This document shows positions 17,127-26,820 of a DNA stretch of 64,000 nucleotides, in pieces (position 1 is the first letter of the stretch; each line of letters starts with the position of its first letter). Made by a program: the position numbers and the translations under genes. Under the pieces are notes generated by a model that ran no database searches, was not told the DNA's origin, and worked only from the letters and a program-made list of their open reading frames with translations. Source of the DNA: Persicitalea sp963716085 (GTDB lineage Bacteria; Bacteroidota; Bacteroidia; Cytophagales; Spirosomataceae); the NCBI GenBank assembly GCA_963716085.1, contig OY970288.1, positions 2,604,001 through 2,668,000 on the forward strand, written 5' to 3'.

Positions 17127-20100
17127 TTATTTCTTTTCGATTTCGGCTAACTTCAATTTTGCCAGGCTCACCGCCTCGGCATCCTCCGAGTTTTCGATAA
17201 TTGACTGCAGGGTAGCTTTTGCTTGTGGCTTCTCGTTCATACCCATATACACATCGGCCAATAGGATGAACGAACGAACGCGCCAGAAGTCAATTCCTTC
17301 AAACTCCTTGCTAAGGTCGAATACCGTTTTCTCGGCTTCGACGTACTTTTTTTCCTTGAACTGAATCATCGCGATCCAGTATTTGGCCTCAGCGCCGTAC
17401 TCGTCTTTGCTGGTGGCCGCCAGTTTGCTGAACTCTTCGGTTGCTTTGACATAATCAGCACGGTCGTAAGGTACTTTCCCAAGGTATAGCTGCGCTTTAC
17501 CCAAACCGCCCGGCACGATGTTGCCCACGTTTATGACCTGATTGGCGTAGTACAAGGTAGAATCGTAACTTTTTAAGGCGTAGTAGGTATCCATCAGGCC
17601 AATCCAGGCAATGGTTTGCTCTTTCTTGTTCTCGGCGTTCCTGAGTAATACTTTGAAGTTGCTGACTGCACTGGCAAAATTCCCTCGCGATATTTCCAGC
17701 TCCGCCGATTTCTGGGCGGCCGCGGCCACGTAGTTGGAACGATTTTCTTGAACTACCTGCGCGTAATACTGCAAAGCCCGCTGCGTCTGATCAGACTTTT
17801 CGTAGGAAGCTCCCAAAAAATAACGGGCATCGTACTGGTTCTTGCTTTGTGGGTAAGCCTGCAAGTACTCCTGCAACGACTGGATAGCTTGTGGGTATTT
17901 TTCGGCGTAAAAAAGATTTCGGGCGTTATCGAATTCTACCTCGTCCAGCTTGGTATTGCCGGGATTGTTTTTCCTGACGATGGCCAGTACTTGAGAAAAC
18001 TCCTCCGGGCGACCAACTGCATTATAGGCTTCCTGCACACCTTCCAGCGCACTTCCAGCCGATGGGGAAGCGGGAAACTCTTGCAAAAGCCGCTTAAAAT
18101 CATTGATCGCCTCTTCGTAAACCTGGAGATTGTAGTAAGACTGCGCCCGACGCAACAAAGCCGCTGGAATCAAAACGCTCTTGGGCTTCTCATTAATCAT
18201 TTTGGTAAACAAGCGAACGGCCTGGGAGAAGTTGTCCTTCTGGAATTCCAAGTCAGAGATTTGGAACATGGCGTCATCCACGTACCGGGAGGCAGGATAC
18301 TGGCTGATGAGCAGCTCAAACTGCCGACGTGCTTCCATCTCGCGGTTCATGTACACGAACGCGCGGCCTTTTTGGAATAAGGAATAGTCGTTATCTACTT
18401 TCCCATTGCGTGAAACCTGTTCGTAGGTGTTTACCGCCTCGGTGTACTTTTTCAAGGCCAGGTAGCTATCACCCAGACGCACGTAGCTATCCTCGATCAT
18501 CTGCGCCGACATCCCCTCGGTGTTAGCCGTGAACTCCTTGAAGTAAGGCAGCGCCTCGGCGTATTTTTTCTGGTTGTAATAAGCGTAACCCAATGCGTAC
18601 TGACTCTTGCGTCGGTAGATGCCCGCGTCGGGATTTTTAGTTAGCTGAGCGTAGATAGGCTTTGCCTCGTCGTACTTCTGCTGGGCTGAGTAAGACTCCG
18701 CCTTGTAATAAGTAGCCGCCACAAAAATATCCCCGTCTATGGGGTATTTCAATGATTTGTTAAAATCGGCGATAGCGGCCGGATATTGTTCCGTATTGAA
18801 CTCGGTGACGCCCTGATTGAAAGTAAGCCGCTGGTAAGTGGCGTTTATTTTGGGAGTCCGGTTCCGTAGCCCCTCGATGTAGGTGATGGCACCCGCGCTA
18901 TTGTTTGAGCCAGAGTACGCCTCGGCAATAAGTTGGGCTACTTCATCCTGGTTTTTGTTGTTGGGATAATTTTTTAAATAATCACCAAACTCTTTAATCG
19001 ACTCACTGTAATTACCCAACTCCAATTGAACCTTGGCATGATTGTAGGATGCCTCCTCCTGGACCAATGGGTTGAATGTCAAACGAGATGCATTATCGAA
19101 GGCCGTCAATGCAAAATTCGGGTTACTGGTCTGCAAATAGCTTATACCCACCAGGTACGAGGCATACTGCGCGACCGAATCCTTGCCAGGAGCGATGTTC
19201 TTCATCGTTTCGATGGCCCCCGTAAAGTTATTGCTTCTGAACTGTGAGTGACCGTAGTGAAGGGCAACGGTCGCCGGTAGTCCGCCGCGGATCATTTTCT
19301 TGTATCGATCGTAAGCTTTTACGGCCTCTTCGTAATTTCCTCTTTCATACTGCACCTCGGCGACGTATAGCGCAACGTCGTCCAGATTGTTGTTGCTCCT
19401 TTGTTGCGTGAGCAAACGCTCACCGTAGGTCAGTAATTTATCGAAGTCTTTGAGTTGGTAAAGTGAGGAGACGATCCAGTTGGGAGCCTCGTTTTTGTAA
19501 TAAGGATGGTTCTCGATGCGCAGAAAGTCTTCGTACGCCTCGCGGTAGCGATTATTCTTGTATTTGATCACCCCGGCAAAGAATGACGCATCACCTGCAT
19601 TCTCGAAATCGGTCTCCATTTTCACCTGGTCGAAATAGGTGAGCGCCTGGTCGAGCTTTTGGGTCTTGTAGTACGACATCCCCAGCCGATACATGGTTTC
19701 GACGCGTTTGCTACCTCCCCCGGCTACTTGCATGGCTTTTTCCAGATAGCCAATCGCTTGATCAAAGTCACCTCCCTCGTAGTAGTATTTCCCCATATCG
19801 GCATAAATCAGTTGTGCCTTGGGGTGCTCGGCGTGGTTGCGAACGAAGCGGTCTACCTGCACTTCGGCCTCGGGGTATTTGAGGTAGAGCCCCGTAACGG
19901 CTACGTAATACTCGGCAGTCACGGCATTGTAATCGCTCGTCGTGAGGAGCTTGTCCTGTGAAGAAAGAAACTCATTGAATTCTTGCCGGGCAGCCACAAA
20001 GTTCGACTTCTCGAAATATTCCAGACCGTTGCGGAAATGAACCTCAGGCTGAGTGTAGCCCATGGAGTTTTGACCGAAAACCACCGATTGCCCCAAGAAG

Positions 20101-20141
20101 GCTAACAAAATCAGGGTTTTCAGACTACGCTTCAATAACAT
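17127..20141 (-). CDS. Large exported TPR-repeat protein
   Basis: From the ATG at 20141 it has 1004 residues; an upstream in-frame ATG at 20255 would put 38 polar residues before a clear signal peptide (LLKRSLKTLILLAFLGQSVVFGQ), so the inner start is preferred. More than 20 TPR units follow almost end to end (QAIGYLEKAMQVAGGGSKR, YAAAIADFNKSLKYPIDGD, KYTEAVNTYEQVSRNGKVD and many more). Exported, most likely periplasmic or attached to the outer membrane, acting as a scaffold. First gene of an operon with an outer-membrane barrel and a SPOR protein, a gene order that suggests one envelope complex. Confidence 0.88.
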   Translation of the reverse strand: MLLKRSLKTLILLAFLGQSVVFGQNSMGYTQPEVHFRNGLEYFEKSNFVAARQEFNEFLSSQDKLLTTSDYNAVTAEYYVAVTGLYLKYPEAEVQVDRFVRNHAEHPKAQLIYADMGKYYYEGGDFDQAIGYLEKAMQVAGGGSKRVETMYRLGMSYYKTQKLDQALTYFDQVKMETDFENAGDASFFAGVIKYKNNRYREAYEDFLRIENHPYYKNEAPNWIVSSLYQLKDFDKLLTYGERLLTQQRSNNNLDDVALYVAEVQYERGNYEEAVKAYDRYKKMIRGGLPATVALHYGHSQFRSNNFTGAIETMKNIAPGKDSVAQYASYLVGISYLQTSNPNFALTAFDNASRLTFNPLVQEEASYNHAKVQLELGNYSESIKEFGDYLKNYPNNKNQDEVAQLIAEAYSGSNNSAGAITYIEGLRNRTPKINATYQRLTFNQGVTEFNTEQYPAAIADFNKSLKYPIDGDIFVAATYYKAESYSAQQKYDEAKPIYAQLTKNPDAGIYRRKSQYALGYAYYNQKKYAEALPYFKEFTANTEGMSAQMIEDSYVRLGDSYLALKKYTEAVNTYEQVSRNGKVDNDYSLFQKGRAFVYMNREMEARRQFELLISQYPASRYVDDAMFQISDLEFQKDNFSQAVRLFTKMINEKPKSVLIPAALLRRAQSYYNLQVYEEAINDFKRLLQEFPASPSAGSALEGVQEAYNAVGRPEEFSQVLAIVRKNNPGNTKLDEVEFDNARNLFYAEKYPQAIQSLQEYLQAYPQSKNQYDARYFLGASYEKSDQTQRALQYYAQVVQENRSNYVAAAAQKSAELEISRGNFASAVSNFKVLLRNAENKKEQTIAWIGLMDTYYALKSYDSTLYYANQVINVGNIVPGGLGKAQLYLGKVPYDRADYVKATEEFSKLAATSKDEYGAEAKYWIAMIQFKEKKYVEAEKTVFDLSKEFEGIDFWRVRSFILLADVYMGMNEKPQAKATLQSIIENSEDAEAVSLAKLKLAEIEKK

Positions 20142-20315
20142 AGAGATGGGTGGGTGAGTGGTAGAATCGCCAAAATTAGGCTTTGTCAGGCGGTAATCAA
20201 ACTTTGCCCCCTTTGTAAAGAGGAAATTCTTACCGTAATAAACGCCTGCGGACAAATTTACGTATTCAGAGAGGCTATCTTTGGCGCACCCGTTCGTCGA
20301 TGAGCCCTCAACCGA

Positions 20316-20570
20316 TCAAAATAACAAATCATGTCGCTTCATGCTTTCCCGCGTATCGTCGTGCATTTGTTTGAAGCGCTCAGAAATGGTTTTGACAAAT
20401 TGCTCATCCAGAATAGCCTCCAACTCCTCCGTCGTTTCAAACTCCGTCTCGTCGATTTTGTAAGTTTGCTCGTACATTCCGCCCGCCTCAAACTTTACGA
20501 TGTACTTGCCGTTCCACTGGTAGAGGCCGACTTTATAATGTTTGTTGGGGATGTCTTTGAGGTAACGCAT
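20316..20570 (-). CDS. Small conserved-type hypothetical protein
   Basis: 84 residues, soluble, no signal peptide. The first half looks like a small beta sheet (HYKVGLYQWNGKYIVKFEAGGMYEQTYKI), the second half a highly acidic then charged helix (EFETTEELEAILDEQFVKTISERFKQMHDDTRESMKRH). Composition and codon pattern are those of a real protein. It is divergent from the TPR lipoprotein gene (33-bp gap) and 174 bp upstream of the big TPR gene on the same strand. Function not recognised. Confidence 0.7.
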   Translation of the reverse strand: MRYLKDIPNKHYKVGLYQWNGKYIVKFEAGGMYEQTYKIDETEFETTEELEAILDEQFVKTISERFKQMHDDTRESMKRHDLLF

Positions 20571-20603
20571 GGTTCGATATTTTCTTTAAAAGTCGTAAAC
20601 TAG

Positions 20604-21623
20604 ATGAATTTTCTAAAAATTTTTGCGCTCATTCTTTTATTTACTGGTTGTCAATCGGTTGATAAAGAGGATGCGGCTAATTTCTTTTTAAAGGGTAATG
20701 TTCAATTCAATCAGAAAAATTATGAGCAAGCCTTGCATTACTATGAGGAGGCCGTGGGAAAGTATACCGAATTCTCTGATGCTCACTTGAACAAGGGCTT
20801 GGTGCTATTGGAGTTACAACGACCAACAGAAGCTTTACAATCATTTTCAAACGCCATAGAGATTGACGGGCAACTTCATCCGGCCTACCTGGCCCGCGCA
20901 GAAGTGTCGGCACGATTGGGACAATGGGATGAGGCTTTGAATGATTTAACAAACATCCGTAAATTCTATGCCGATTCCTCGCAGTACTATCTTATCCATG
21001 GGAATGTGATGATAGGAAAAAATGATCAGTCTGCCGCACTGGCTGACTTCGACCGCGCCTTACAACTCGATGCCAAAAATATTGAGGCCCTGGTCAATCG
21101 CGGTGCAACCTACTTCGATCAAAAACAATTCTCAGCCGCCAAGACTGACTTTGAGGGCGCTTTACGTATCGATGCAAAGCAGCCACAGGCACTAAACAAT
21201 ATGGGGCTACTGAATGCCCGAAATGAAAACTGGTCAGCGGCACTCCGGTTTTTTGACCAGGCACTTTCGGTAAATCCCGTCGATCCGCTTGCACTCAACA
21301 ATAAGGGGTTTGTGCTATTGAACACCGGGGCGCTCGATGAAAGTCTTAAACTAATAAATCGCTCGTTGCAAAATATGCCGGATAATGGCTACGCCTTTCG
21401 AAATCTTGGCTTATACTATTTCAAAAAAAATGATATAAGCAACTCAATAGTCTATTACAACAAGGCTCTGGACTTGGCGCAGCCCGTAGAATACTTACAT
21501 GGGTACGCAGGAGAGGCGCTATTGAAGAGCGGCGATAAAAACAAAGCTTGCGAAATTTGGAAAACAGGAATCGTCTTAAAAGACAGTTTAGCACAAGCAT
21601 TATACAGTTCCGAATGCCGATAA
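20604..21623 (+). CDS. TPR-repeat lipoprotein
   Basis: 339 residues. The N-terminus has a lipoprotein signal (MNFLKIFALILLFTGC, lipobox LFTGC, lipidated Cys16). The rest is eight or nine TPR units (NYEQALHYYEEAVGKY, DQSAALADFDRALQLDAKN, NWSAALRFFDQALSVNP, KNDISNSIVYYNKALDLAQ). By topology it is anchored to a membrane facing the periplasm and likely scaffolds partners. It ends 7 bp before the 3' end of convergent menD. Confidence 0.85.
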   Translation: MNFLKIFALILLFTGCQSVDKEDAANFFLKGNVQFNQKNYEQALHYYEEAVGKYTEFSDAHLNKGLVLLELQRPTEALQSFSNAIEIDGQLHPAYLARAEVSARLGQWDEALNDLTNIRKFYADSSQYYLIHGNVMIGKNDQSAALADFDRALQLDAKNIEALVNRGATYFDQKQFSAAKTDFEGALRIDAKQPQALNNMGLLNARNENWSAALRFFDQALSVNPVDPLALNNKGFVLLNTGALDESLKLINRSLQNMPDNGYAFRNLGLYYFKKNDISNSIVYYNKALDLAQPVEYLHGYAGEALLKSGDKNKACEIWKTGIVLKDSLAQALYSSECR

Positions 21624-21630
21624 TAATTGA

Positions 21631-23361
21631 TTATTGTTTTAGATATTTTTTTAAATTTCGGAAAATTTCTGCATTCATTTCTGGTAGTGTCTGAATTTCC
21701 AATAGTGCTGTACTTTTTGATTCCGCAAATTTTTTCCACATTGATTTCAAAGTCTCAAAACTTTCATCATCGGTGTGTCTGACCTGATAGTAGGTAATTT
21801 TGGAATCGGCTGCCGTATGCATCCCATTGTAATTATGCTGTGTCTCAAAATACTTTGGTAATTCTGGCAGCTTAGAGGGGCCATCTATCAACCTGAATAT
21901 GGTTCCCCCCGCATTGTTTAATAGTATTATTTTTAGATTAGTCGGCAAGTGCTCGATCATTAAGCCGTTTCTATCGTAGAAAAACGCCACATCTCCTACA
22001 ATGAGGTAAACTGGCTTGTCTGTAATGAGTGCTGCGCCGATAGCAGTGCTCACGCAACCGTCTATCCCACTGGTGCCGCGATTACAAAACACTGCAATAC
22101 TCTCTTTGTCAATACCCAATAGATTCACATATCGAATAGTCATACTATTGGCTAGATGCAGTTGTGATTCATTGGAAAGATGTTTAAGTACAAAATTTAT
22201 TGCCGTTATATCATTTAACAGCGTTAAATTTGCCAAAAACGACTTTAAATGCTGCTTAGATAATATTTCTTGCCTCAACCAATGCGCTAAATAGGAATTG
22301 TCTTTTTCTAATTCGATATTTTTGCCCCCAAAATCCTCAGTGGATATACTTTTAATTTTAGAAAAGAAGTAAGAAGGTGGAACGTTCAATTGCCAGGTAA
22401 GCGATTGAAAGGTATCGTATACGTGTAAATCTTCTGAAATATGCCAATGACTTTTAGGTGTATTTTCTCTAAAAAATCGTTTCAAAATTTTTGAAATAAA
22501 TGATTTTCCTATCGTTATCAATAGATCAGGTCGTAAATCATTTGAGGAGTCGTCTGTTAAAATCGAGTCATGTTTTGAAATAAAATTTTCGCCTTTGCCA
22601 AGATTACTTATCGTATCGCCAATAACTGGAATATTGAACTCTTTCGAAAAACTTTTCAAGATTTCACACAGCGTCTCATTTCGAGGCTGCTGACCTACTG
22701 CGATCAAAATTCTTTCGCTCCTCCCCCACTCTACTCTTATTTTTTTCCAGATCTCATCATCTATAATTACTTGAGTATTGGCTCGGTAAATGACTCTGAT
22801 AGGATCGGAAGGGATAAAATTCTCGTCGGCACTTGGATAAAAGGGTTCTCGAATAGGAACGTTGATGTGAACAGGCCCATAGGGTAATTTCTGAGCTGAA
22901 AGCAATGCTTCGTTCACGCTACGGTTGATGTACCAGCGGGCATCAGGATGGGCGTAATCGGCAGGAAGTTCCCAAAAACCCTTGGTGTGCTTGCCGTAAA
23001 TTTCACTTTGGTAGATCGTTTGCCCGTCATTCTGGTGAATCCATTCTTTGGGTCGATCAGCCGAGAGTATGAGTAAAGGAATCTGTTGAAAATAGGCCTC
23101 CGCCACCGCCGGAGCGTAGTTGTAAGCCGCCGAACCCGAGGTACATATCAGCACTACGGGCTTTTCGAGCTGCTGAGCCATTCCCAAAGCGATGAAACCG
23201 GCTGCCCGCTCGTCCATTACGACCTGGCATTCGATGTTGGGGTTGCGGGCAAAAGCCAAGGTCAAAGCGGCGGAGCGGGAACCGGGAGAAATGACCGCGT
23301 GGGTGACACCATGCAGGTGGCAAAGTTGTGCAAGGTCGATGAGAGGTTGTAAAACGGCCAT
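21631..23361 (-). CDS. menD: SEPHCHC synthase (menaquinone biosynthesis)
   Basis: 576 residues from the ATG at 23361, chosen because family members start just before LQPLIDLAQLCHLHGVTHAVISPGSRSAALT; an ATG 30 bp further up adds ten unlikely residues. MenD is a thiamine-diphosphate enzyme that joins 2-oxoglutarate to isochorismate. Visible features are the N-terminal ThDP block with the SPGSRS motif, the DRP/QNDGQTIYQSEIYG region (ADRPKEWIHQNDGQT), and the C-terminal ThDP block VYLIVGDVAFFYDRNGL with LNNAGGTIF. It begins 35 bp after the SGNH esterase gene, so it may be read through from it; no other men genes are present. Confidence 0.95.
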   Translation of the reverse strand: MAVLQPLIDLAQLCHLHGVTHAVISPGSRSAALTLAFARNPNIECQVVMDERAAGFIALGMAQQLEKPVVLICTSGSAAYNYAPAVAEAYFQQIPLLILSADRPKEWIHQNDGQTIYQSEIYGKHTKGFWELPADYAHPDARWYINRSVNEALLSAQKLPYGPVHINVPIREPFYPSADENFIPSDPIRVIYRANTQVIIDDEIWKKIRVEWGRSERILIAVGQQPRNETLCEILKSFSKEFNIPVIGDTISNLGKGENFISKHDSILTDDSSNDLRPDLLITIGKSFISKILKRFFRENTPKSHWHISEDLHVYDTFQSLTWQLNVPPSYFFSKIKSISTEDFGGKNIELEKDNSYLAHWLRQEILSKQHLKSFLANLTLLNDITAINFVLKHLSNESQLHLANSMTIRYVNLLGIDKESIAVFCNRGTSGIDGCVSTAIGAALITDKPVYLIVGDVAFFYDRNGLMIEHLPTNLKIILLNNAGGTIFRLIDGPSKLPELPKYFETQHNYNGMHTAADSKITYYQVRHTDDESFETLKSMWKKFAESKSTALLEIQTLPEMNAEIFRNLKKYLKQ

Positions 23362-23396
23362 TTTGAGTTTACGATTAACGTATGAAAGCAAAAATA

Positions 23397-25226
23397 CTAC
23401 TTCCCTCCGTACGCTCCGCTCAATTGCCGGTATCCCTCCGCGTTTGGATGTAGTCCGTCCGTAAACAAAGATTCGTCGATCGTTCCATCGATTTTCAGAA
23501 GTACCTGGCCCGCATCCAGATAGTGAACCCCCATTTTCTGGGTAAGGGCGTCCAGTCGCAGATTAAGTTCACGCACCCGATTTTCTTGCTTACGGCGAGG
23601 GTACACGCCCACCATGGTTAGTTTGGCGGCAGGTTGACGTAGTTTGATAGCGTCGATGAGTAGCTCCCAACCCGATACAATTTCCTCATCGGTATTGATA
23701 TGAAAGTTGTTGGTACCAATCATTACGTAGATCTGCTTAGCATTGAAGCCGTCCAGTTCACCGTGATAGACGCGCCAAAGTACATTTTCAACGCGGTCCC
23801 AGCCATATCCAAGGTTTCGGGTGTTTTGGGCATCGAAAGTTTTTTCCCACGAATCGATACCGCGCGCCACAGGGCCTTTTGGTATACCTCCCCAGAAATG
23901 CGTGATCGAGTTGCCGATCATCAATACATCCGCCGGACTTTCCTTATTCTTCCGCAAAATCTCGCGATGGCGGGCGTCCCAATCGTAATTGGGTATCTCA
24001 CGCATCTGAATCACCGGGCGGGCCGTACTCACCGCTCCCTGGGGCTCACGCAAAATTGCACGCAGGTGTTTTTCGTAGCCCTCGGCGTAACGCATCATGC
24101 CCAGATCGTTGGGGTGAGTGCCGTCCACCATCGTCTCGATATCCTGCTCAAAATCAGCTTTTGGCACCAAAAAAATTTTTCGTACCCCTTCATTTTGAAG
24201 CTGCGTATAGGCGCGACGAATTACCTCGTTGGGTTCGGAAAAGCGCTTTCGGCTCGTGGGATTGATCGCCTCGTCGGTGTAGCCTGCGTGTTCGGCCAGC
24301 ACGATCGGTGTGTCTGGGTGTCTCAAACGTAACGTTCTCACGGACTGCAAGATACGATTCTCGATGGTGTCGAGCGGGAAGTCTTCTAGGTTTACCAGAT
24401 TAGGAAGGCAATCCAGGATGAAAACTTTGGCGTCGAGTTCGGCGACCATCGATAGCACTTCGGACTCCAAGCGCCCATTGCCGGAAAACCCCAGATTTAC
24501 CAGCGGACGATCCATTTTCCGCGCCAATATTGTCGGCCAGGCCATGCCCGGACGACTGGCACAAGCCCCCTGGGCGATGGACGTCCCATACACGACGATG
24601 GGCAAATCAGGCCGGACGGGCAGTGGCGTAAACACTGTACTGTCGGGAATCCCTATCTCGAGCCACTCCACCGAATTGTACAGCGGCAGGTACAAACGAT
24701 ACTCTCGCCCCATCTTATGGTAGGCATCGTTGGGCTCGATATTCTTGTAATGGTATTCGATCGTATCGCCGAAAGCGGGCTTAGTGGCGCACCAGCGCCA
24801 ATCACCATCGCTAGATATGGCGTATAGATCCAGACCACTGGCCCCGGTAGCGGGCATGTGCTGCATGGCGCGGTCACTGCCAACTACGTAGCGAATTTTG
24901 ATCTGATCGGAATTTGCCCTGAATCTCAGCATTAACCCTGCCGATTGCTGAGAGAGGTACCAAACTGATTTCCGCACCTCCTTCTCTGCCCGCGCGGGCA
25001 GTCGATCATAGAGCGTTTTCGATTCTTTAGGCCAGGCATTTCCTTCTAAAACGGGAAAGCTTGCCTCAGTGGGGTTCCACCAAATCCATTTTGTCGGCAT
25101 ACTTTGCCCCCAGGCTGGAGACGACATCAGCATTACCGTCCCCCACAGGCAAAGCAAGGCAGCTCGAAAGCCGATAGGGTCAGGGCAAGCCCACCAAGAG
25201 ATAGTTATTGAGTTATTTGATTTCAA
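23397..25226 (-). CDS. Exported double-SGNH esterase
   Basis: 609 residues with a signal peptide (cleavage near SSPAWGQ). Residues about 45-200 form the jelly-roll-like GxDLY domain (ASGLDLYAISSDGDWRW), followed by a first SGNH hydrolase (GTSIAQG near 217, GFSGNGRLE, then DGTHPND with the Asp-His pair) and a second one at about 425-609 (MIGNSITHFWGG, GTNN, DGLHPNAEGY). Both halves keep a nucleophile serine, Gly, Asn and a DxxH pair, so both look active. Likely a carbohydrate esterase of the cell surface or periplasm. It lies 44 bp after a sulfatase gene on the same strand, so both probably act on a sulfated, acylated glycan. Confidence 0.87.
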   Translation of the reverse strand: MKSNNSITISWWACPDPIGFRAALLCLWGTVMLMSSPAWGQSMPTKWIWWNPTEASFPVLEGNAWPKESKTLYDRLPARAEKEVRKSVWYLSQQSAGLMLRFRANSDQIKIRYVVGSDRAMQHMPATGASGLDLYAISSDGDWRWCATKPAFGDTIEYHYKNIEPNDAYHKMGREYRLYLPLYNSVEWLEIGIPDSTVFTPLPVRPDLPIVVYGTSIAQGACASRPGMAWPTILARKMDRPLVNLGFSGNGRLESEVLSMVAELDAKVFILDCLPNLVNLEDFPLDTIENRILQSVRTLRLRHPDTPIVLAEHAGYTDEAINPTSRKRFSEPNEVIRRAYTQLQNEGVRKIFLVPKADFEQDIETMVDGTHPNDLGMMRYAEGYEKHLRAILREPQGAVSTARPVIQMREIPNYDWDARHREILRKNKESPADVLMIGNSITHFWGGIPKGPVARGIDSWEKTFDAQNTRNLGYGWDRVENVLWRVYHGELDGFNAKQIYVMIGTNNFHINTDEEIVSGWELLIDAIKLRQPAAKLTMVGVYPRRKQENRVRELNLRLDALTQKMGVHYLDAGQVLLKIDGTIDESLFTDGLHPNAEGYRQLSGAYGGK

Positions 25227-25270
25227 GATCTTAATTTATAGGTCCAAGCTTCTGGCAAATTCAGGCGAGC

Positions 25271-26686
25271 TTACTCGGGCTTCTGCCAGGAGACCTGGCC
25301 ACCGCGCTGGATGTGCAGCATTAGTTCGTCATTCAATTTTTTGAAAATAATTGGTTGCTCATTGGCCAAATCCTTCGTTTCCAGGGGGTCGTTTTTCAAG
25401 TTGAACAACTCAAACGGTTGGAAAGGCTTGTTTTTTACGAGTTTCCACTCGCCCATTCTTAGAGCGTAACTACATTGTCCGGCATAATCCTGGCCACCTT
25501 CCCGGCGCGTGAAGTACAATGGACGCTCTAACTCCGCGGCGGGTGTTTCCCCCATCAAAGTACCCAAGAAGCTGCGACCCTCTAATTGGCGATCGCTATC
25601 CACACCCGCCACTTCCAGAAGTGTAGGAAACAAGTCCATCGACAAATTGACCTGATCGGATACCGTGCCCGGCTTGATTTTTCCCGGCCAACTAATTGCC
25701 GTCGGAACCCGCAAGCCACCTTCGTACATGCTCTGTTTGCCATCGCGGGTGGGGCCATTGTTGGCCATGCTCGGTAGGTGGCCACCGTTGTCGCTGGTGA
25801 AGATGATGAGCGTATTGTCGTATTGACCGCTTTCTTTCAGAGCCTGAATCACTTCGCCAATACCGTCGTCGAGATGTTCGATAAAGGCGACGAGTTGCGC
25901 GCGCCTGGGCGATAGACCAGGTTCGCGCTCCTGGACTTTTTTGAGCCACTCAGCGGGTGGCTGCACGGGGAAATGAGGAGCGTTGTAAGCGAGATAGAGA
26001 AAAAATGGTTTGTCATGCTTGGCCCGCTCCTTGATGTATTCCGCCGACCATTTGGTGAACAGATCGGTAGCGTGTCCTGCGGGGTCGATGGTCTGCTGAT
26101 CGAGGCGCATATAGTTGATGTCGTGCCGACGCTTTAACACGTAGTCGTCCATCATGTCGCCGAGCCAGCCATGGAAGAAGTCGAAGCCACGCTCATTGGG
26201 GGTGTTGGGGGACTCCAGTCCAAGGTGCCATTTGCCGATGATAGCCGTGTGGTAGCCCGCACCTTTTAGCGCGGTAGGCAATGTTATGGCCTTGGTATCG
26301 AAGTGGCCCCAACTGTTCTGGGGGTGGGTGCGAATCACGCCCGGCACTCCCACAAAATCCTGATAGCGCCCCGTCAGCAAAGCCGCCCGCGTGGGTGAGC
26401 AGACGGGGCAATTGGCGTAGAAATTGTCAAATCGCATTCCGTCCTTGGCAATTTGATCCATATTTGGCGTCCGAATATCTTTCGTACCGTAGTAGGACAC
26501 GTCGTGGTAGCCTTGATCGTCGGTCAGTATCAATATAATGTTGGGTAGCGCATTCCCTATGCCGGTATTCTTGCCAATGGTATTTACCTCACCGGCATTT
26601 TGTCGGGGCTGATTTCTGCACGAAAAGAAAAAGACGGCCGTCACGCAAATAAATACCCGGAAGCTCATGGCTTTGTATAGCGTCAT
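25271..26686 (-). CDS. S1-family sulfatase (lipoprotein)
   Basis: 471 residues, arylsulfatase-A-like. A lipoprotein-like signal (VTAVFFFSC, Cys23) suggests membrane anchoring. The metal-binding Asp pair is at 56-57 (LILTDDQGYHD). The sulfatase signature CSPTRAALLTGR starts at Cys96, the cysteine to be turned into formylglycine; KWHLG and FTSDNGGH follow. By family it removes sulfate esters from saccharides. It needs a formylglycine-generating enzyme not encoded here. Same strand and just upstream of the double-SGNH esterase, divergent from a second sulfatase. A start six codons later (26668) is also possible. Confidence 0.92.
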   Translation of the reverse strand: MTLYKAMSFRVFICVTAVFFFSCRNQPRQNAGEVNTIGKNTGIGNALPNIILILTDDQGYHDVSYYGTKDIRTPNMDQIAKDGMRFDNFYANCPVCSPTRAALLTGRYQDFVGVPGVIRTHPQNSWGHFDTKAITLPTALKGAGYHTAIIGKWHLGLESPNTPNERGFDFFHGWLGDMMDDYVLKRRHDINYMRLDQQTIDPAGHATDLFTKWSAEYIKERAKHDKPFFLYLAYNAPHFPVQPPAEWLKKVQEREPGLSPRRAQLVAFIEHLDDGIGEVIQALKESGQYDNTLIIFTSDNGGHLPSMANNGPTRDGKQSMYEGGLRVPTAISWPGKIKPGTVSDQVNLSMDLFPTLLEVAGVDSDRQLEGRSFLGTLMGETPAAELERPLYFTRREGGQDYAGQCSYALRMGEWKLVKNKPFQPFELFNLKNDPLETKDLANEQPIIFKKLNDELMLHIQRGGQVSWQKPE

Positions 26687-26820
26687 TATCGAACTATTAT
26701 TTTTTTCCTGTTAAAGTGAATTTCCTCGCTCAACTACTTTAACCAAGTAATTTTCCTCCCGTGGGCTTAGATTTCACTACCTCCTGTCTTTGTCTGATAA
26801 AAATCCTCAATTCTTACTTT

